A stretch of 64,000 bases of DNA from Macrostomum hystrix (GCA_950097015.1 CATNEN010000037.1:2378501-2442500), one strand, 5' to 3'; positions 51,301 to 60,010 are shown, counted from the stretch's first letter. Notes: generated from the letters alone by a model not told the origin. A program made the numbers and translations.

Positions 51301-54300
51301 CCTTCATGAGGAACCCTCGAGCCTTCATGAGGAACTCTCGATCCTTCATGAGGAACCCTCGAGCCTTCATGAGGAACCCTCGATCCTTCATGAGGAACCC
51401 TCGATCCTTCAGGATGTGATACACATTCTTTAGAATGGTTTTCATTCCGATCCTCAACGCTTCAGGTCGAGGGCGCAGTGACCGTGCAGCCTTTGGCAAA
51501 GGAGGTTCAGGGCTTCAAGAGCTATTTCCTAGGCCTGACACCAGCTAACAATGAGCGAAATCCTTGGTTCAGCGAGTTCTGGGAGGACTACTTCGAGTGC
51601 CGAGTCAACGGAGCCACGGAGACTCCCTACAATCAGCAATACAAAGAGAACTGCGACGAAAATCTGCGAATGTCGGAGAAGGATAGCAAATTCCTGTTGG
51701 AACAGCAGCTGCAGTTTGTCAGCGATGCTGTCATGGCGTTTGCTGTGGCGCTTCGGGTTGGTGACTCAGCTTAGACTCACCTGTAACCCAGCTTGTCTAT
51801 TCCCTTATCCATTAATCCATTATCAGGGAATAGAATGGATTGCTAGTCTGTACCCATGATGATATAGGAAATATAATATAGTATATAGTATATATAATAT
51901 ATAATATAATATCCCAAAACACCATCAGAGCATAAGCAGGAAGGTGTGCAACGGTGGCGTGACACGGGCCCAGTGCATCGAGCACCTGGCAACTAACGGA
52001 GCCGAACTGCTGCAGGAACTGAAAACTGTCAGCTTCAAAGGTGAGCAGAATGGATTGCTAATCGATGCCTTCAGATTAAGAAATTGAATGGATTGCTAAT
52101 CTATGCCTTCAGATTAAGAAATTGAATGGATTGCTAATCTATACCTTCAGATTAAGAAATTGAATGGATTGCTAATCTATGCCTTCAGATTAAGAAATTG
52201 AATGGATTGCTAATCGATGCCTTCAGATTAAGAAATTGAATGGATTGCTAATCTATGCCTTCAGATTAAGAAATTGAATGGATTGCTAATCTATGCCTTC
52301 AGATTAAGAAATTGAATGGATTGCTAATCTATGCCTTCAGATTAAGAAATTGAATGGATTGCTAATCGATGCCTTCAGATTAAGAAATTGAATGGATTGC
52401 TAATCTATGCCTTCAGATTAAGAAATTGAATGGATTGCTAATCTATGCCTTCAGATTAAGAAATTGAATGGATTGCTAATCTATGCCTTCAGATTAAGAA
52501 ATTGAATGGATTGCTAATCTATATTTCCCACGGACAAATTATTGGGAAGGGAAATGACCATTTTCTTCTTCCTATCAGAGAATGGATATATCCGGACACA
52601 GATGTGGGGCTAGACCAAATCGTGTATTTTTCTCATTTCTTTCTTTTATGTCTTGCAATTGATCAAAATTCAAAACTGTTTTGCAAATTTCTTGGAAAAT
52701 CATGGCAAAGTTAATTCGAAGTTTTTCTTTACGTATTTTTTGTTTGAACTGTTTTCGTGAAGGATAATAGCCAATAAAACCAACAAGAAAGCAGAGAATA
52801 TTCAAAACAGAAGATCTCGTCACAACTCTGCTTAATCCTACATAAATCCCCATCTTAGCCGGTGGGGATAATGGCTTCTGTGGATCGGGAAGATTATCCC
52901 GTTGCAGAATTGTCCGAAAACTGATACGACAGAAAATGAGCGATAAGAGAAGAGAGAGCACGTTAGGCGTGTTATCAGAGAATAGCCATGAGCCATAGCC
53001 ATGACTCTAGAAAGCTAGCTTTTAACATTATTCACTGCGGCTTCTGAGAAATCAGACACGGCACTGACCCATTGATAATAAGAATTGGACAAGATGATTT
53101 CACTGTGAGTGACTGGCTCAGAAAGGTTCCGGATTCATTGTTGACAAGACATGGTAAAGGACAATTGCTTTCAGATTGGCAGCTTTTTAGCCCAGCGGTA
53201 AGGGCTTTGGACTTCTGATCAAGAGGTCGGGAGTTCGAATCGCAACCCATCAAACGCAATTTGACACTTAACTTCACATTGCCTCAGTTTACCCAGACAT
53301 GAACTGGGTACCAGCATTGGCTGGGGTAGAATTTCGGGTGAGGTATGGGGCCCGTAAGCACTCCCATTGGTAGCCCAGCCCGGTGCTTCCACTCATACTA
53401 CTCATAACTACTCATGTGGGGTTTCCACAATGAGCTTCTTTATCGATGATAGAACTAGCCAAAGCAGCAACTGCAGCAGGTGGGGGGCTTTTGACTGTTT
53501 GGGACTTCTCTGCTGGAGTCCGCTTCTAAGGGGTGAGTGGCAGAGCGGCCTAACGCGTTTGCCTCTCGCACCAAGGTGCCTGAGCTCGATTCCGCGACGA
53601 GACCACATTCATTTGGGGCGCAGCCGCGGAGAGAAGGCTTAGGGGCTCGTCGTGCAATTTACACCCTTCAGGGCCAACCTCCGAAGTCAGGGCAGATGTA
53701 CACACCTGTGTGAGCGTTTGCCTGCTTACAGTATCTGTGTGCCTGTGTGCTCAGGAGTCAGCGGAATGGGCAGAATTGCCTTTGTAGATGACTGCAGGTG
53801 TGCAGGACTGGCTGCAGGTCTATTGTCACCAAATGATGTGCTATTGCATGCAACCCTCCAATGATGGCGCCCTTAGTCCACAGACTGAACAGCTGTTCGC
53901 AGTCCAATGGCTTTACACCTATCTAAAGGATCTAAACCAATCACTCAGCAGGTTTCCTCCCTGCCCAATCTTCCTGACAGGCCTGACCGGCATGGACTTT
54001 CAATTCACCAAGTTCAACTCGGACGGCCCGCCTCGCTACAAAGTGCTGAACTTTCAGTACAACCCAACTGGCGGCTACCAATGGGTCCAGGTTGGCCTAT
54101 ACGACAATGACCAGCTGCGCTTGGAGCCTGGCCAGCTGCGCTTCCGCGACGGCGTCACTTCGCCACCGGTTTCAGCCTGCCAGCCAGTGTGTCAGGTGGG
54201 CTACAAGCGCCAGATTAATCCTGGCGAGTGCCGCTGCTGGGTTTGCATCAAATGCGCCGAGTACGCCATTGTTAGCGCTGACAGTGAGCAGTGCATCGAG

Positions 54301-57144
54301 TGCGAGAAAGGCCAGCGACCATCGACCGATCGGTCTAGGTGCGAAGAGATCGCATTGGAATACCTGACCTACGGACATCCGATAGCAGCTGCCGCGTTGA
54401 CCTTCGCGTCAATCGGCGTTCTCGTCACCTGCTTCGCCCTGGCGGTGTTCGCCCGCTATCGCGAAACTGCCGTAGTCAAAGCGTCTGGCAAGGAGCTGTC
54501 ATTTCTGCTGCTTCTGGGCATTCTGCTGTGCTTCGCCATGACTTTTGTGCTGTGCGCCCGGCCCACCGACTGGCTGTGTGGCGTGCAACAGTTTGGAGTT
54601 GGCTTCGCGTTCTCCGTGTGCTACTCAGCACTGCTCATCAAGACCAACCGCATTGAGCGCATCTTCCGGGCAGGCAGGAAGACAATCAAACGGCCCATGT
54701 TCATCTCCCCGCTGTCCCAGGTGGTCATGTTCTGCTTGGCGGTGGCTGTACAGGTAACTAGCTCTTTGGTTGTTAGGGGGAAATTGAAATCTGGAGTAAC
54801 CGAACTTCTAAAGTTTCTAAACGAATAATAAAACTTTTTTTTCTGGGGTGGGGACTTTGAACACTGGCTGTGACCCTTAAGCTCACACGCACACTTGACT
54901 TACTTGACTTAGCGGCAGGGAGCCTCCATGACGGACGCAGCGAGGAGGCGGCTGATGCCGCCCATATCGCTAACCCCTGGCAGCCAGACAGCCTCCAGCG
55001 AGGCGGTGCCGCTCAGGGTGGTCCGTCGGTCGATTCCGCCGCGCGATCTTCCTCGCCATAGGCTGGGAAGAAATCAGCTCGGCCGGTATCCCGGAGGAAG
55101 TGGGCGAGCTGTGGGATGTTCTCGGGCGAGCAGGCTTCGGCGAGAGTCGGTGCCGGCCCGAGATGTTTTAGCCTGGCCCGGGTGAAGGCCGGGCAGTGGC
55201 AGATGAAATGCTCTGCATTTTCGCGTCCGGAGCAGCAGAAGGGACACGTTTCCTCAGGCACGTGGCCTTGAAGGTAGCGGTGTCTGGTGAAGCAGCCATG
55301 TCCCGAAAGAGCCATAGTGACTGCTCTTAGGTCTCTGCGGTTAAGCCTGAGTAAGGCCTTACGCAGGTTACTAGAGGGGGTTGGCACCGCAGCCCTGGAC
55401 TGGCGACAGTTCAGGGTGCTGGACCACCTCCTCCGGTGCTGGGTCTCCATCCAGCAGTTGATGCTGGAGTTGACAACTGAGATGGGGATCGGGGACTCCG
55501 GGCCCGGGCCCATCAGGGAGCTGGCTGCTCCAGCCTTAGCAAGCTGGTCCGCCATCTCATTCCCTGTGAACCCGGCATGCCCAGGGATCCATAGCAGCTC
55601 CACCTTGTTAGACTGCGCCAACCCGTTTAACTGGGTGTTGCAGTCCAAGGTGGTTCTGGAGCGAGAGGTGCAGCGGCTGAGGGCCTTGAGGGCTGCTTGA
55701 CTGTCGGAGTGAAAAAAGATCCTCCGACCAGCCAGCTGCCTCTGGCGCAGCTCAGCCGCACAGAAGCTGATGGCGAGCACTTCGTTTTGGAAAACGCTAG
55801 AGCTCTTGCCACAGTATTGGGAGTGGGTCCAGAGGACCTCACCACCCGAGGCAACGCACACTCCGAATCCCGATTTACCGTTCATCAGAGAGCCGTCAGT
55901 GTAACAGTGGACTGCCGGGTCATCCCAGCAGTCCTTTACCTCATTACGAGGGGAGATGCTGACTTTGTACCTGTGGCTCCGGAGTAAAGTGGCCGGGGCC
56001 CCGTCCGAAAGGACGGTGAGCCCTCCGCACTCGCCCAGAGTTTTCAGGCAGAGGTCAGAGTGAGGCAGAAGGGAGCGCTTCGAGAAGGCTCGCGAATTCT
56101 GGAAGGAGACACCCGCATCAAGAAGACGACGGGTGGACTTTGCTGCTTCCCCCTTGACGAAAATGTCAATGGGTGTAGCGTTGAGGAAAGCATTCATGCC
56201 TTCGAAGGGAGTGGAGGGTGGGGCGCCCAGCGTCATACGACAGGCTCTGCCCTGCACCCTATAAAGCGCCTCCAGGTTTTTCTGGATGCCCATGGCGCTG
56301 GCCCAGATGAGGCCAGCGTAAGCGACGGACGGTCTAATGACACTAGTGTGTACATCTGTCTATTCTCATCAGTCTAAGGATTGTCATCCGTAATTTTAAT
56401 CCGTCTGTGGACAACATCTGTCTAAGGTCACTGAGCTCGATTCCGCGACGAGGCCACATTCATTTGGGGTGCAGCCGCAGAGAGAAGGCTTGGGGGCTTG
56501 TCGTGCAATTTACATCCTTGAGGGCCAACCTTCAAAGCACAGTGAGAGTGTACACTGCCTGACGATAAGAAAGTCAGGGCAGATGTACACACCTGTATGA
56601 GTGTGTGCGTGAGTGCTCAGGAGTGTGCAGCTCTTCTGCAAGTATTAATACTATGATTAAAGAAACATTGTACAGCAGCCATTGTTCACCCAATGCCACC
56701 TCAGGCGGCAGTGCTCATTGTGTGGATGCGCATCGAAGCGCCGAAGGCCGTCAGTCATTATCCTTCACGCGACAAGCACCAGCTGGTGTGCGCCTCCTTA
56801 GTGGGCTCGCTCTACCTCGTCGGCCTGGTGCATCCCATGCTACTTATAGTAGTATGCACAGTCTACGCCTGCCTAACTCGCAACATTCCCGAATCCTTCA
56901 ACGAAAGCAAGCACATTGGCTTCACCATGTACAGCACCTGCGTCATCTGGCTGGGCTTTCTGCCCTGCTATTTCTCCACGGCGGCTTTCATTCACATCCG
57001 CATAGCAACACTGTGCTTCTCCATTTCCTTATCGGCCACTGTGTCACTGGCTTGCCTGTTCGGACCCAAGCTGTACATCATACTGCTGCGACCGGAGCAG
57101 AATGTCCGACAGTCCATGATGACCACGGCTAATAAACGGACACC

Positions 57145-57180
<36 letters not shown>

Positions 57181-57445
57181 CCAGCAGCACCAGCAACAGC
57201 ATCATAGCCTGCGACCTCTGTCTACATCAAACAAAGACGACTGTAGTTTATCGCACAGTTTCGCCGGCAGCACAAATCACTGCTCGGCAACTCGGGCCAT
57301 TGACGAAAGCGGGGGCGGCGAAAGGTCGGCAGGCCAGGCACATCCGACTGCCGACATCAGCACCCAGGCCGATGGCGAGTTCCTTCCTCTCTTTGATTCC
57401 TTGTCTATAAAATACAAAAGAGCCTACTCAACAGTAGCGAGATGA
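29943..57445 (+). CDS. Metabotropic glutamate receptor-like class C GPCR (mXR-like)
   Basis: Nine coding exons: 29943-30357, 45297-45439, 45536-45706, 45774-45936, 46472-46617, 51466-51756, 51929-52040, 53981-54753 and 56705-57445. GT-AG borders and phases all agree, giving 2955 nt and 984 aa. Order: signal peptide, Venus-flytrap ligand domain, nine-cysteine domain, seven membrane helices, C-tail with polyglutamine. Aligned from memory to mGluR1, backbone-binding residues are kept (Thr188 as T192, Asp208 as D212, Tyr236 as Y240, Asp318 as D330). The residues holding the glutamate side chain are not: Arg78 is A92 and Lys409 is Q427. That pattern is known from insect mXR receptors, which do not respond to glutamate. 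The ligand here is therefore unknown. The exon 6 donor (CGG|GTTGGT) is weak. Introns total about 24.5 kb, mostly repeats. Confidence 0.9.
30410..30665. repeat. Degenerate tandem repeat, mGluR intron 1
   Basis: About seven imperfect copies of a 31-37 bp unit around GGTCCTTGTTCTGGTTTT. Confidence 0.75.
30670..32350. other. Intron 1 sequence without recognised features
   Basis: No gene or array seen. 31.5-31.9 kb has a GC-richer patch with an open frame of about 120 codons but no recognisable protein. Confidence 0.45.
32355..32893. repeat. GAGAAT hexamer array
   Basis: Purine-only GAGAAT repeats with interspersed GGGATG units, giving Glu-Asn or Met-Arg open frames that are not genes. One strand is almost purely purine. 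Confidence 0.95.
33415..33663 (-). mobile_element. tRNA-derived SINE copy
   Basis: On the minus strand it starts GGGGGTCGGTGGCAGAGCGG with a pol III A box (TGGCAGAGCGG) and B box (GAGTTCGATTCC). The body then matches copies at 41115-41404 and 53530-53780. The tail ends in ATCTGTGTG. Confidence 0.85.
33735..34735. repeat. 21-bp minisatellite, mGluR intron 1
   Basis: About 47 copies of TCCTTGATCCATGGTTCCTA plus A, with variants GATCGATGG, CAGTGTTCCAAA and ATGATTCC. Long open frames on both strands follow from the 21-bp period. Confidence 0.95.
34740..35530. other. Intron 1 sequence, nothing recognised
   Basis: No gene, array or mobile element identified. Confidence 0.45.
35535..35746. repeat. 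14-bp minisatellite GTCTATGGTCTATA
   Basis: About 15 copies. Each unit contains the 6-bp palindrome CTATAG. Confidence 0.95.
35750..36520. other. Intron 1 sequence, nothing recognised
   Basis: Short open frames only; no motif seen. Confidence 0.45.
36528..37922. repeat. 14-bp minisatellite with higher-order duplication
   Basis: About 100 copies of TCCTGACACACTGA with variants (GATAC, GGTCC, GACAGACTGG). The order of variants repeats: the block with the unique GATCGTGAC unit at 36901 recurs at 37503, and the GATACTGACAC pair at 37127 recurs at 37701, so a block of about 0.6 kb was duplicated. The open frames of up to 473 codons on the minus strand are repeat artefacts. Confidence 0.95.
38185..38395. 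repeat. Short imperfect repeats (CACCCATTATCTACACTGTCC)
   Basis: CACCCATTATCTACACTGTC and CACTCTATT recur with about 60-bp spacing in two to three copies, in a C/A/T-rich stretch just 3' of the minus-strand ORF at 38468. Confidence 0.7.
38468..38938 (-). CDS. Hypothetical single-pass membrane protein nested in intron 1
   Basis: A 156-codon uninterrupted frame with an ATG ([12 protein letters not shown]). One strong membrane segment, [20 protein letters not shown], lies at about residues 74-93. N-terminal to it are a possible N-glycosylation site (NSTND) and acidic residues; C-terminal to it is a charged domain with [20 protein letters not shown] and a late Cys. It lies on the opposite strand to the mGluR gene. 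Composition is normal for a protein and differs from the nearby repeats, but I recognise no family. It might be an intact small gene or a transposon piece. Confidence 0.45.
   Translation of the reverse strand: MSYQSHMFINSSIFLMNFIFEDVFDEADSMNSIPNSTNDSKLSATAQSTYYRVGFRLYSEEFYLAAHDVTFDSRISLILVVIIVVMSLAGIYLYTVDEALLNKDFESSDDCLVKDHVKDLYPNLIELAYRDRNFGSRQKLSQCIRNFYQGPRARYN
39365..39922 (-). pseudogene. Crypton-like (KIAA1958/QRICH1-type) domain fragment
   Basis: Minus strand frame 39922-39686 has [20 protein letters not shown] and WAVNVF, then an in-frame TGA. The same frame resumes with [32 protein letters not shown] and [13 protein letters not shown], ending at 39365. The spacing of the TRAK-KWAV, F--E-RK--G--YPP and L----I--Y parts is that of the N-terminal core of Crypton tyrosine recombinases and their domesticated relatives. 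The catalytic Arg/His/Tyr domain is absent. The internal stop makes the copy non-functional unless read through. Confidence 0.5.
39981..40384. repeat. Element with terminal inverted repeats and hairpin core
   Basis: The left end ATAGTGGCTGCTTAATTGGC followed by A-TCTATGGTTA-AAAGTC recurs inverted at the right end (40345-40384) with about 36 of 39 matches. Inside, TTACCCAGGCTTTCAGGGCG (from 40047) and its near complement CGCCCGCAAAGCCTGGGTAA (from 40116) form a second inverted pair around GGCGCCGAAGGCGCC. Similar words (TCTATGGTT, TAATGGGC) occur at 39160-39300, so the element may belong with the Crypton-like fragment next to it. Confidence 0.6.
40390..41110. other. Intron 1 sequence, nothing recognised
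   Basis: No gene or array. AT-rich with scattered short open frames. Confidence 0.45.
41115..41404 (-). mobile_element. tRNA-derived SINE copy next to the 64-bp array
   Basis: Minus-strand copy of the same SINE (A box TGGGAGAGCGG, B box GAGTTCGATTCC), full length including the tail GGGCAGAATTGCCTCC. It directly adjoins a 55-bp linker (TCCAGCAGAGAAGTCCC...) and the 64-bp array, the same order as seen inverted at 53.4-53.8 kb. Confidence 0.85.
41455..42740. repeat. 64-bp satellite, mGluR intron 1
   Basis: About 20 tandem copies, nearly identical, containing GCTGCTTTGGCTAGTTCTAT, TATCGATAAAGAAGCTCATT and GTGGAAACCCCACCTGC. Three units carry an extra TG (CTGCTGTGCAG) and one has GTTGTTC, markers of block duplication. 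A single copy of the same unit lies at about 53413-53484 in inverse orientation. Confidence 0.95.
42745..43800. other. Intron 1 sequence, nothing recognised
   Basis: No gene. Contains a short GA run (about 43045-43065) and a GCC/GCT-rich patch near 43550. Confidence 0.45.
43805..44205. repeat. 14-bp minisatellite CATTCACACCCTAC
   Basis: About 28 very uniform copies; C-rich on the plus strand. Confidence 0.95.
44215..44690. other. Intron 1 sequence, nothing recognised
   Basis: No gene or array seen between the two arrays. Confidence 0.45.
44692..45255. repeat. 18-bp pyrimidine-rich minisatellite next to exon 2
   Basis: About 25 copies of ATTCTCACCTCATCTGCC, then about six copies of a variant CACTCCCACCCCATCCGC. 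The array ends only some 40 bases before the exon 2 acceptor at 45296. Confidence 0.95.
45297..46617 (+). CDS. mGluR-like exons 2-5: ligand-binding lobes
   Basis: Exon 2 (45297-45439) has [20 protein letters not shown]; exon 3 (45536-45706) has [21 protein letters not shown] and [17 protein letters not shown]; exon 4 (45774-45936) is a helical lobe 2 piece; exon 5 (46472-46617) has [12 protein letters not shown]. These hold the Ser/Thr, Asp, Tyr and Asp that grip the amino-acid backbone. Introns 2 and 3 are short (96 and 67 bp); intron 4 holds a 21-bp array. Confidence 0.88.
45960..46430. repeat. 21-bp minisatellite, mGluR intron 4
   Basis: About 22 copies around GAAGGAGTGAGGTGGTTTAA; the first part is a shorter GGGGTGGGTGCAGAAAGGAGT type. 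Purine-rich on the plus strand. Confidence 0.93.
46680..47085. other. Unique part of mGluR intron 5
   Basis: No feature recognised between exon 5 and the large array. Confidence 0.5.
47130..51412. repeat. 4.3-kb 21-bp minisatellite, mGluR intron 5
   Basis: About 204 copies of a 21-bp unit ATCCTTCATGAGGAACCCTC plus G, with point variants GAGCC, GATCCATC, GAGAAACC and AACTCTCG mixed along the array. No unit changes length, so the period is kept for over 4 kb and frames stay open on both strands (up to 1449 codons). There is no initiation context, no homology to proteins and a splice-bounded position, so it is not coding. Confidence 0.97.
51466..52040 (+). CDS. mGluR-like exons 6-7: end of lobe 1
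   Basis: Exon 6 (51466-51756) has [19 protein letters not shown], the mGluR NPWF-EFW motif, and [15 protein letters not shown] with Gln where mGluR1 has Lys409. Exon 7 (51929-52040) encodes [16 protein letters not shown] and ends SFKG. The intron between is 172 bp with an AT-rich TATA-like run. Confidence 0.82.
52046..52525. repeat. 38-bp minisatellite, mGluR intron 7
   Basis: About 12 copies of a 38-bp unit with GAATGGATTGCTAATCTATG and CCTTCAGATTAAGAAATT. It starts only a few bases after the exon 7 donor. AGAATGGATTGCTAGTCT in intron 6 (about 51830) resembles its start. Confidence 0.95.
52530..53175. other. Intron 7 sequence, nothing recognised
   Basis: No gene or array seen. Confidence 0.45.
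53180..53395 (+). mobile_element. Second tRNA-derived SINE family
   Basis: A box TAGCCCAGCGG (53188-53198) and B box GAGTTCGAATC (53231-53241) form a tRNA-like head, followed by a body with CCTCAGTTTACCCAGACATG and AACTGGGTACC. The tRNA part cannot fold into clean anticodon and acceptor stems, so it is a SINE head, not a tRNA gene. Confidence 0.65.
53404..53529 (-). repeat. Single copy of the 64-bp unit plus linker
   Basis: The complement of the 64-bp satellite unit (GTGGGGTTTCCACAATGAGC, ATCGATGATAGAACTAGCC) is present once, followed by the same linker (GACTTCTCTGCTGGAGTCC) that joins the satellite to the SINE at 41.4 kb. The outer edge also matches (CATGAGTAG here, TATGAGTAG there). Confidence 0.9.
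53530..53782 (+). mobile_element. tRNA-derived SINE copy in intron 7
   Basis: A box TGGCAGAGCGG, B box GAGCTCGATTCC, body TTGGGGCGCAGCCGCGGAG and tail GGGCAGAATTGCC. It ends about 200 bases before exon 8. Confidence 0.85.
53981..54753 (+). CDS. mGluR-like exon 8: Cys-rich domain and TM1-TM5
   Basis: Begins after a strong pyrimidine tract and [17 protein letters not shown] ends the ligand domain. The cysteine-rich domain has nine cysteines (from SACQPVC to RSRCEEI), one residue wider than mGluR at ECRCWVC. Membrane helices follow, with [19 protein letters not shown] and [16 protein letters not shown] (the conserved TKTNRI-type loop), ending in helix 5 at VAVQ. Confidence 0.92.
54900..56345 (-). 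mobile_element. 5'-truncated non-LTR retrotransposon in intron 8
   Basis: A long frame from about 56345 to 55013 reads, in order, the end of a reverse transcriptase ([20 protein letters not shown]), an RNase H ([52 protein letters not shown]) and a terminal Cys/His knuckle ([19 protein letters not shown]). This is the 3' end of a Jockey/CR1-like element (the exact clade is uncertain). The endonuclease and most of the RT are missing by 5' truncation, typical of target-primed insertion. The frame has no stop, so the insertion is young. The GC-rich sequence to about 54900 is its 3' UTR. Confidence 0.85.
56431..56636 (+). mobile_element. 5'-truncated SINE next to exon 9
   Basis: Begins inside the B box (GAGCTCGATTCCGCGACGAG) and runs through the SINE body and tail (GTGCTCAGGAGTGTGCAG). 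It ends about 70 bases before exon 9. Confidence 0.8.
56705..57445 (+). CDS. mGluR-like exon 9: TM6-TM7 and C-tail
   Basis: Continues helix 5 as [14 protein letters not shown], then a helix with [38 protein letters not shown] and helix 7 ending [19 protein letters not shown], all class C hallmarks. The tail has a CAG-encoded polyglutamine run (57147-57200) and ends YSTVAR. A second possible ending lies at 60011-60249. Confidence 0.9.
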
Positions 57446-57639
57446 GATTGCGAAGAGATTCTTGTAGGTTTGTCATATAATAAGACTCTTCTAAAAGAAG
57501 ACCTTTTCGGAACGGAAAACCGAGAGTGTATATGGATAATTCAGTAATTTATAACTAAGTGCTATAACTAGACAATTATATATTAGATAATTTGGTACAC
57601 GATAGTTCAATAATCGTTAAATTAATGCTCGTTACTTTG

Positions 57640-59990
57640 AAAATTGATAATTCAAGAATCGATAATTTGATAATTAAAGAATCGATAATTTGATAATTAG
57701 AGAATCGAAAATTTGATAATTAGAGAATCGATAATTTGATAATTAGAGAATCGATAATTTGATAATTAGAGAATCGATAATTTGATAATTAGAGAATCAA
57801 TAATTTGATAATTAGAGATTCGATAATTTGATAATTAAAAAATCGATAATTTGATAATTAGAGAATCGATAATTCGATAATTAAAGAATCGATAATTTGA
57901 TAATTAAAGAATCGATAATTTGATAATTAAAGAATCGTTAACTTGATAGTTAAAGAATCGATAATTTGATAATTAGAGAATCGATAATTTGATAATTAAA
58001 GAAACGATAATTTGATAATTAAAGAAACGATAATTTGATAATTAAAGAATCGATAATTTGATAATTAGAGAATCGATAATTTGATAATTAGAGAATCGAT
58101 AATTTGATAATTAAAGAATCGAAAATTTGATAATTCGAGAATCGATAATTTGATAATTAGAGAATCGATAATTTGATAATTAGAGAATCGATAATTTGAT
58201 AATTAGAGAATCGATAATTTTATAATTAGAGAATCGATAATTTGATAATTAAAGAATCGATAATTTGATAATTAGAGAATCGATAATTTGATAATTAGAG
58301 AATCGATAATTTGATAATTAGAGATTCGATAATTTGATAATTTGAGAATCGATAATTTGATAATTAGAGAATCGATAATTTGATAATTAGAGATTCGATA
58401 ATTTGATAATTAAAGAATCGATAATTTGATAATTAGAGAATCGATAATTTGATAATTAAAGAATCGATAATTTGATACTTAGAGATTCGATAATTTGATA
58501 ATTAGAGAATCGAAAATTTGATAATTAGAGAATCGATAATTTGATAATTAGAGAATCGATAATTTGATAATTAGAGAATCGATAATTTGATAATTAGAGA
58601 ATCGATAATTTGATAATTAGAGAATCGATAATTTGATAATTAGAGAATCGATAATTTGATAATTAGAGAATCGATAATTTGATAATTAGAGAATCGATAA
58701 TTTGATAATTAGAGAATCGATAATTTGATAATTAGAGAATCGATAATTTGATAATTAGAGATTCGATAATTTGATAATTAAAGAATCGATAATTTGATAA
58801 TTAGAGATTCGATAATTTGATAATTAGAGAATCGATAATTTGATAATTAGAGAATCGATAATTTGATAATTAGAGAATCGATAATTTGATAGTTAGAGAA
58901 TCGATAATTTGATATTTAGAGAATCGATAATTTGATAATTAGAGAATCGATAATTTGATAATTAGAGAATCGATAATTTGATAATTAAAGAATCGATAAT
59001 TTGATAATTAAAGAATCGATAATTTGATAATTAGAGAATCGATAATTTGATAGTTAGAGAATCGATAATTTGATATTTAGAGAATCGATAATTTGATAAT
59101 TAGAGAATCGATAATTTGATAATTAGAGAATCGATAATTCGATTATTATAGAATCGGTAATTCAATAATTAGAGAATCGATAATTTGATAATTAAAGAAT
59201 CGATAATTTGATAATTAGAGAATCGATAATTTGATAGTTAAAGAATCGATAATTTGATAATTAGAGAATCGATAATTTGATAATTAAAGAATCGAAAATT
59301 TGATAATTAGAGAATCGACAATTTGATAATTAGAGAATCGATAATTTGATAATTAGAGAATCGATAATTTGATAATTAGAGAATCGATAATTTGATAATT
59401 AGAGAATCGATAATTTGATAATTAGAGAATCGATAATTTGATAATTAGAGAATCGATAATTTGATTATTAGAGAATCGATAATTTGATAATTAGAGATTC
59501 GATAATTTGATAATTAAAGAATCGATAATTTGATAATTAGAGAATCGAAAATTTGATAATTAGAGAATCGATAATTTGATAATTAAAGAATCGATAATTT
59601 GATATTTAGAGAATCGAAAATTTGATAATTAGAGAATCGAAAATTTGATAATTAGAGAATCGATAATTTGATAATTAAAGAATCGATAATTTGATAATTA
59701 GAGAATCGAAAATTTGATAATTAGAGAATCGATAATTTGATTATTAGAGAATCGATAATTTGATAGTTAAAGAATCGATAATTTGATAATTAGAGAATCG
59801 ATAATTTGATAGTTAGAGAATCGATAATTTGATAATTAGAGAATCGATAATTTGATAATTAAAGAATCGATAATTCGATTATTATAGAATCAGTAATTCA
59901 ATAATTAGAGAATCGATAATTTGATAATTAAATTATTAGAGAATCCATAATTTGTAATTCGATAATCGATAATTCGATAATTTAATAATA
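57640..59990. repeat. 2.35-kb AT-rich 23-bp minisatellite
   Basis: About 100 copies of GATAATTTGATAATTAGAGA plus ATC, with variants (TTAAAG, GATATTTAG, GATAGTTAG). Lies directly 3' of exon 9 and before the candidate exon at 60011. Confidence 0.97.
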
Positions 59991-60010
59991 TATTTTCACA
60001 ATTTCTCTAG

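Noticed and set aside
47070-51499. Very long open frames (1449, 1035, 779 and 570 codons) over the 21-bp array
   Set aside because: They follow from a period divisible by three without stop words, exist on both strands, and have no protein-like complexity; the array lies between two receptor exons.
53180-53255. tRNA gene
   Set aside because: A and B boxes are present but stems do not pair properly, and a SINE body follows directly.
53530-53605. tRNA gene at the SINE head
   Set aside because: The same head is repeated in five copies each followed by the same non-tRNA body; cloverleaf pairing is poor.
55287-55987. Plus-strand ORFs of 137 and 96 codons
   Set aside because: Antisense shadows of the retrotransposon frame.
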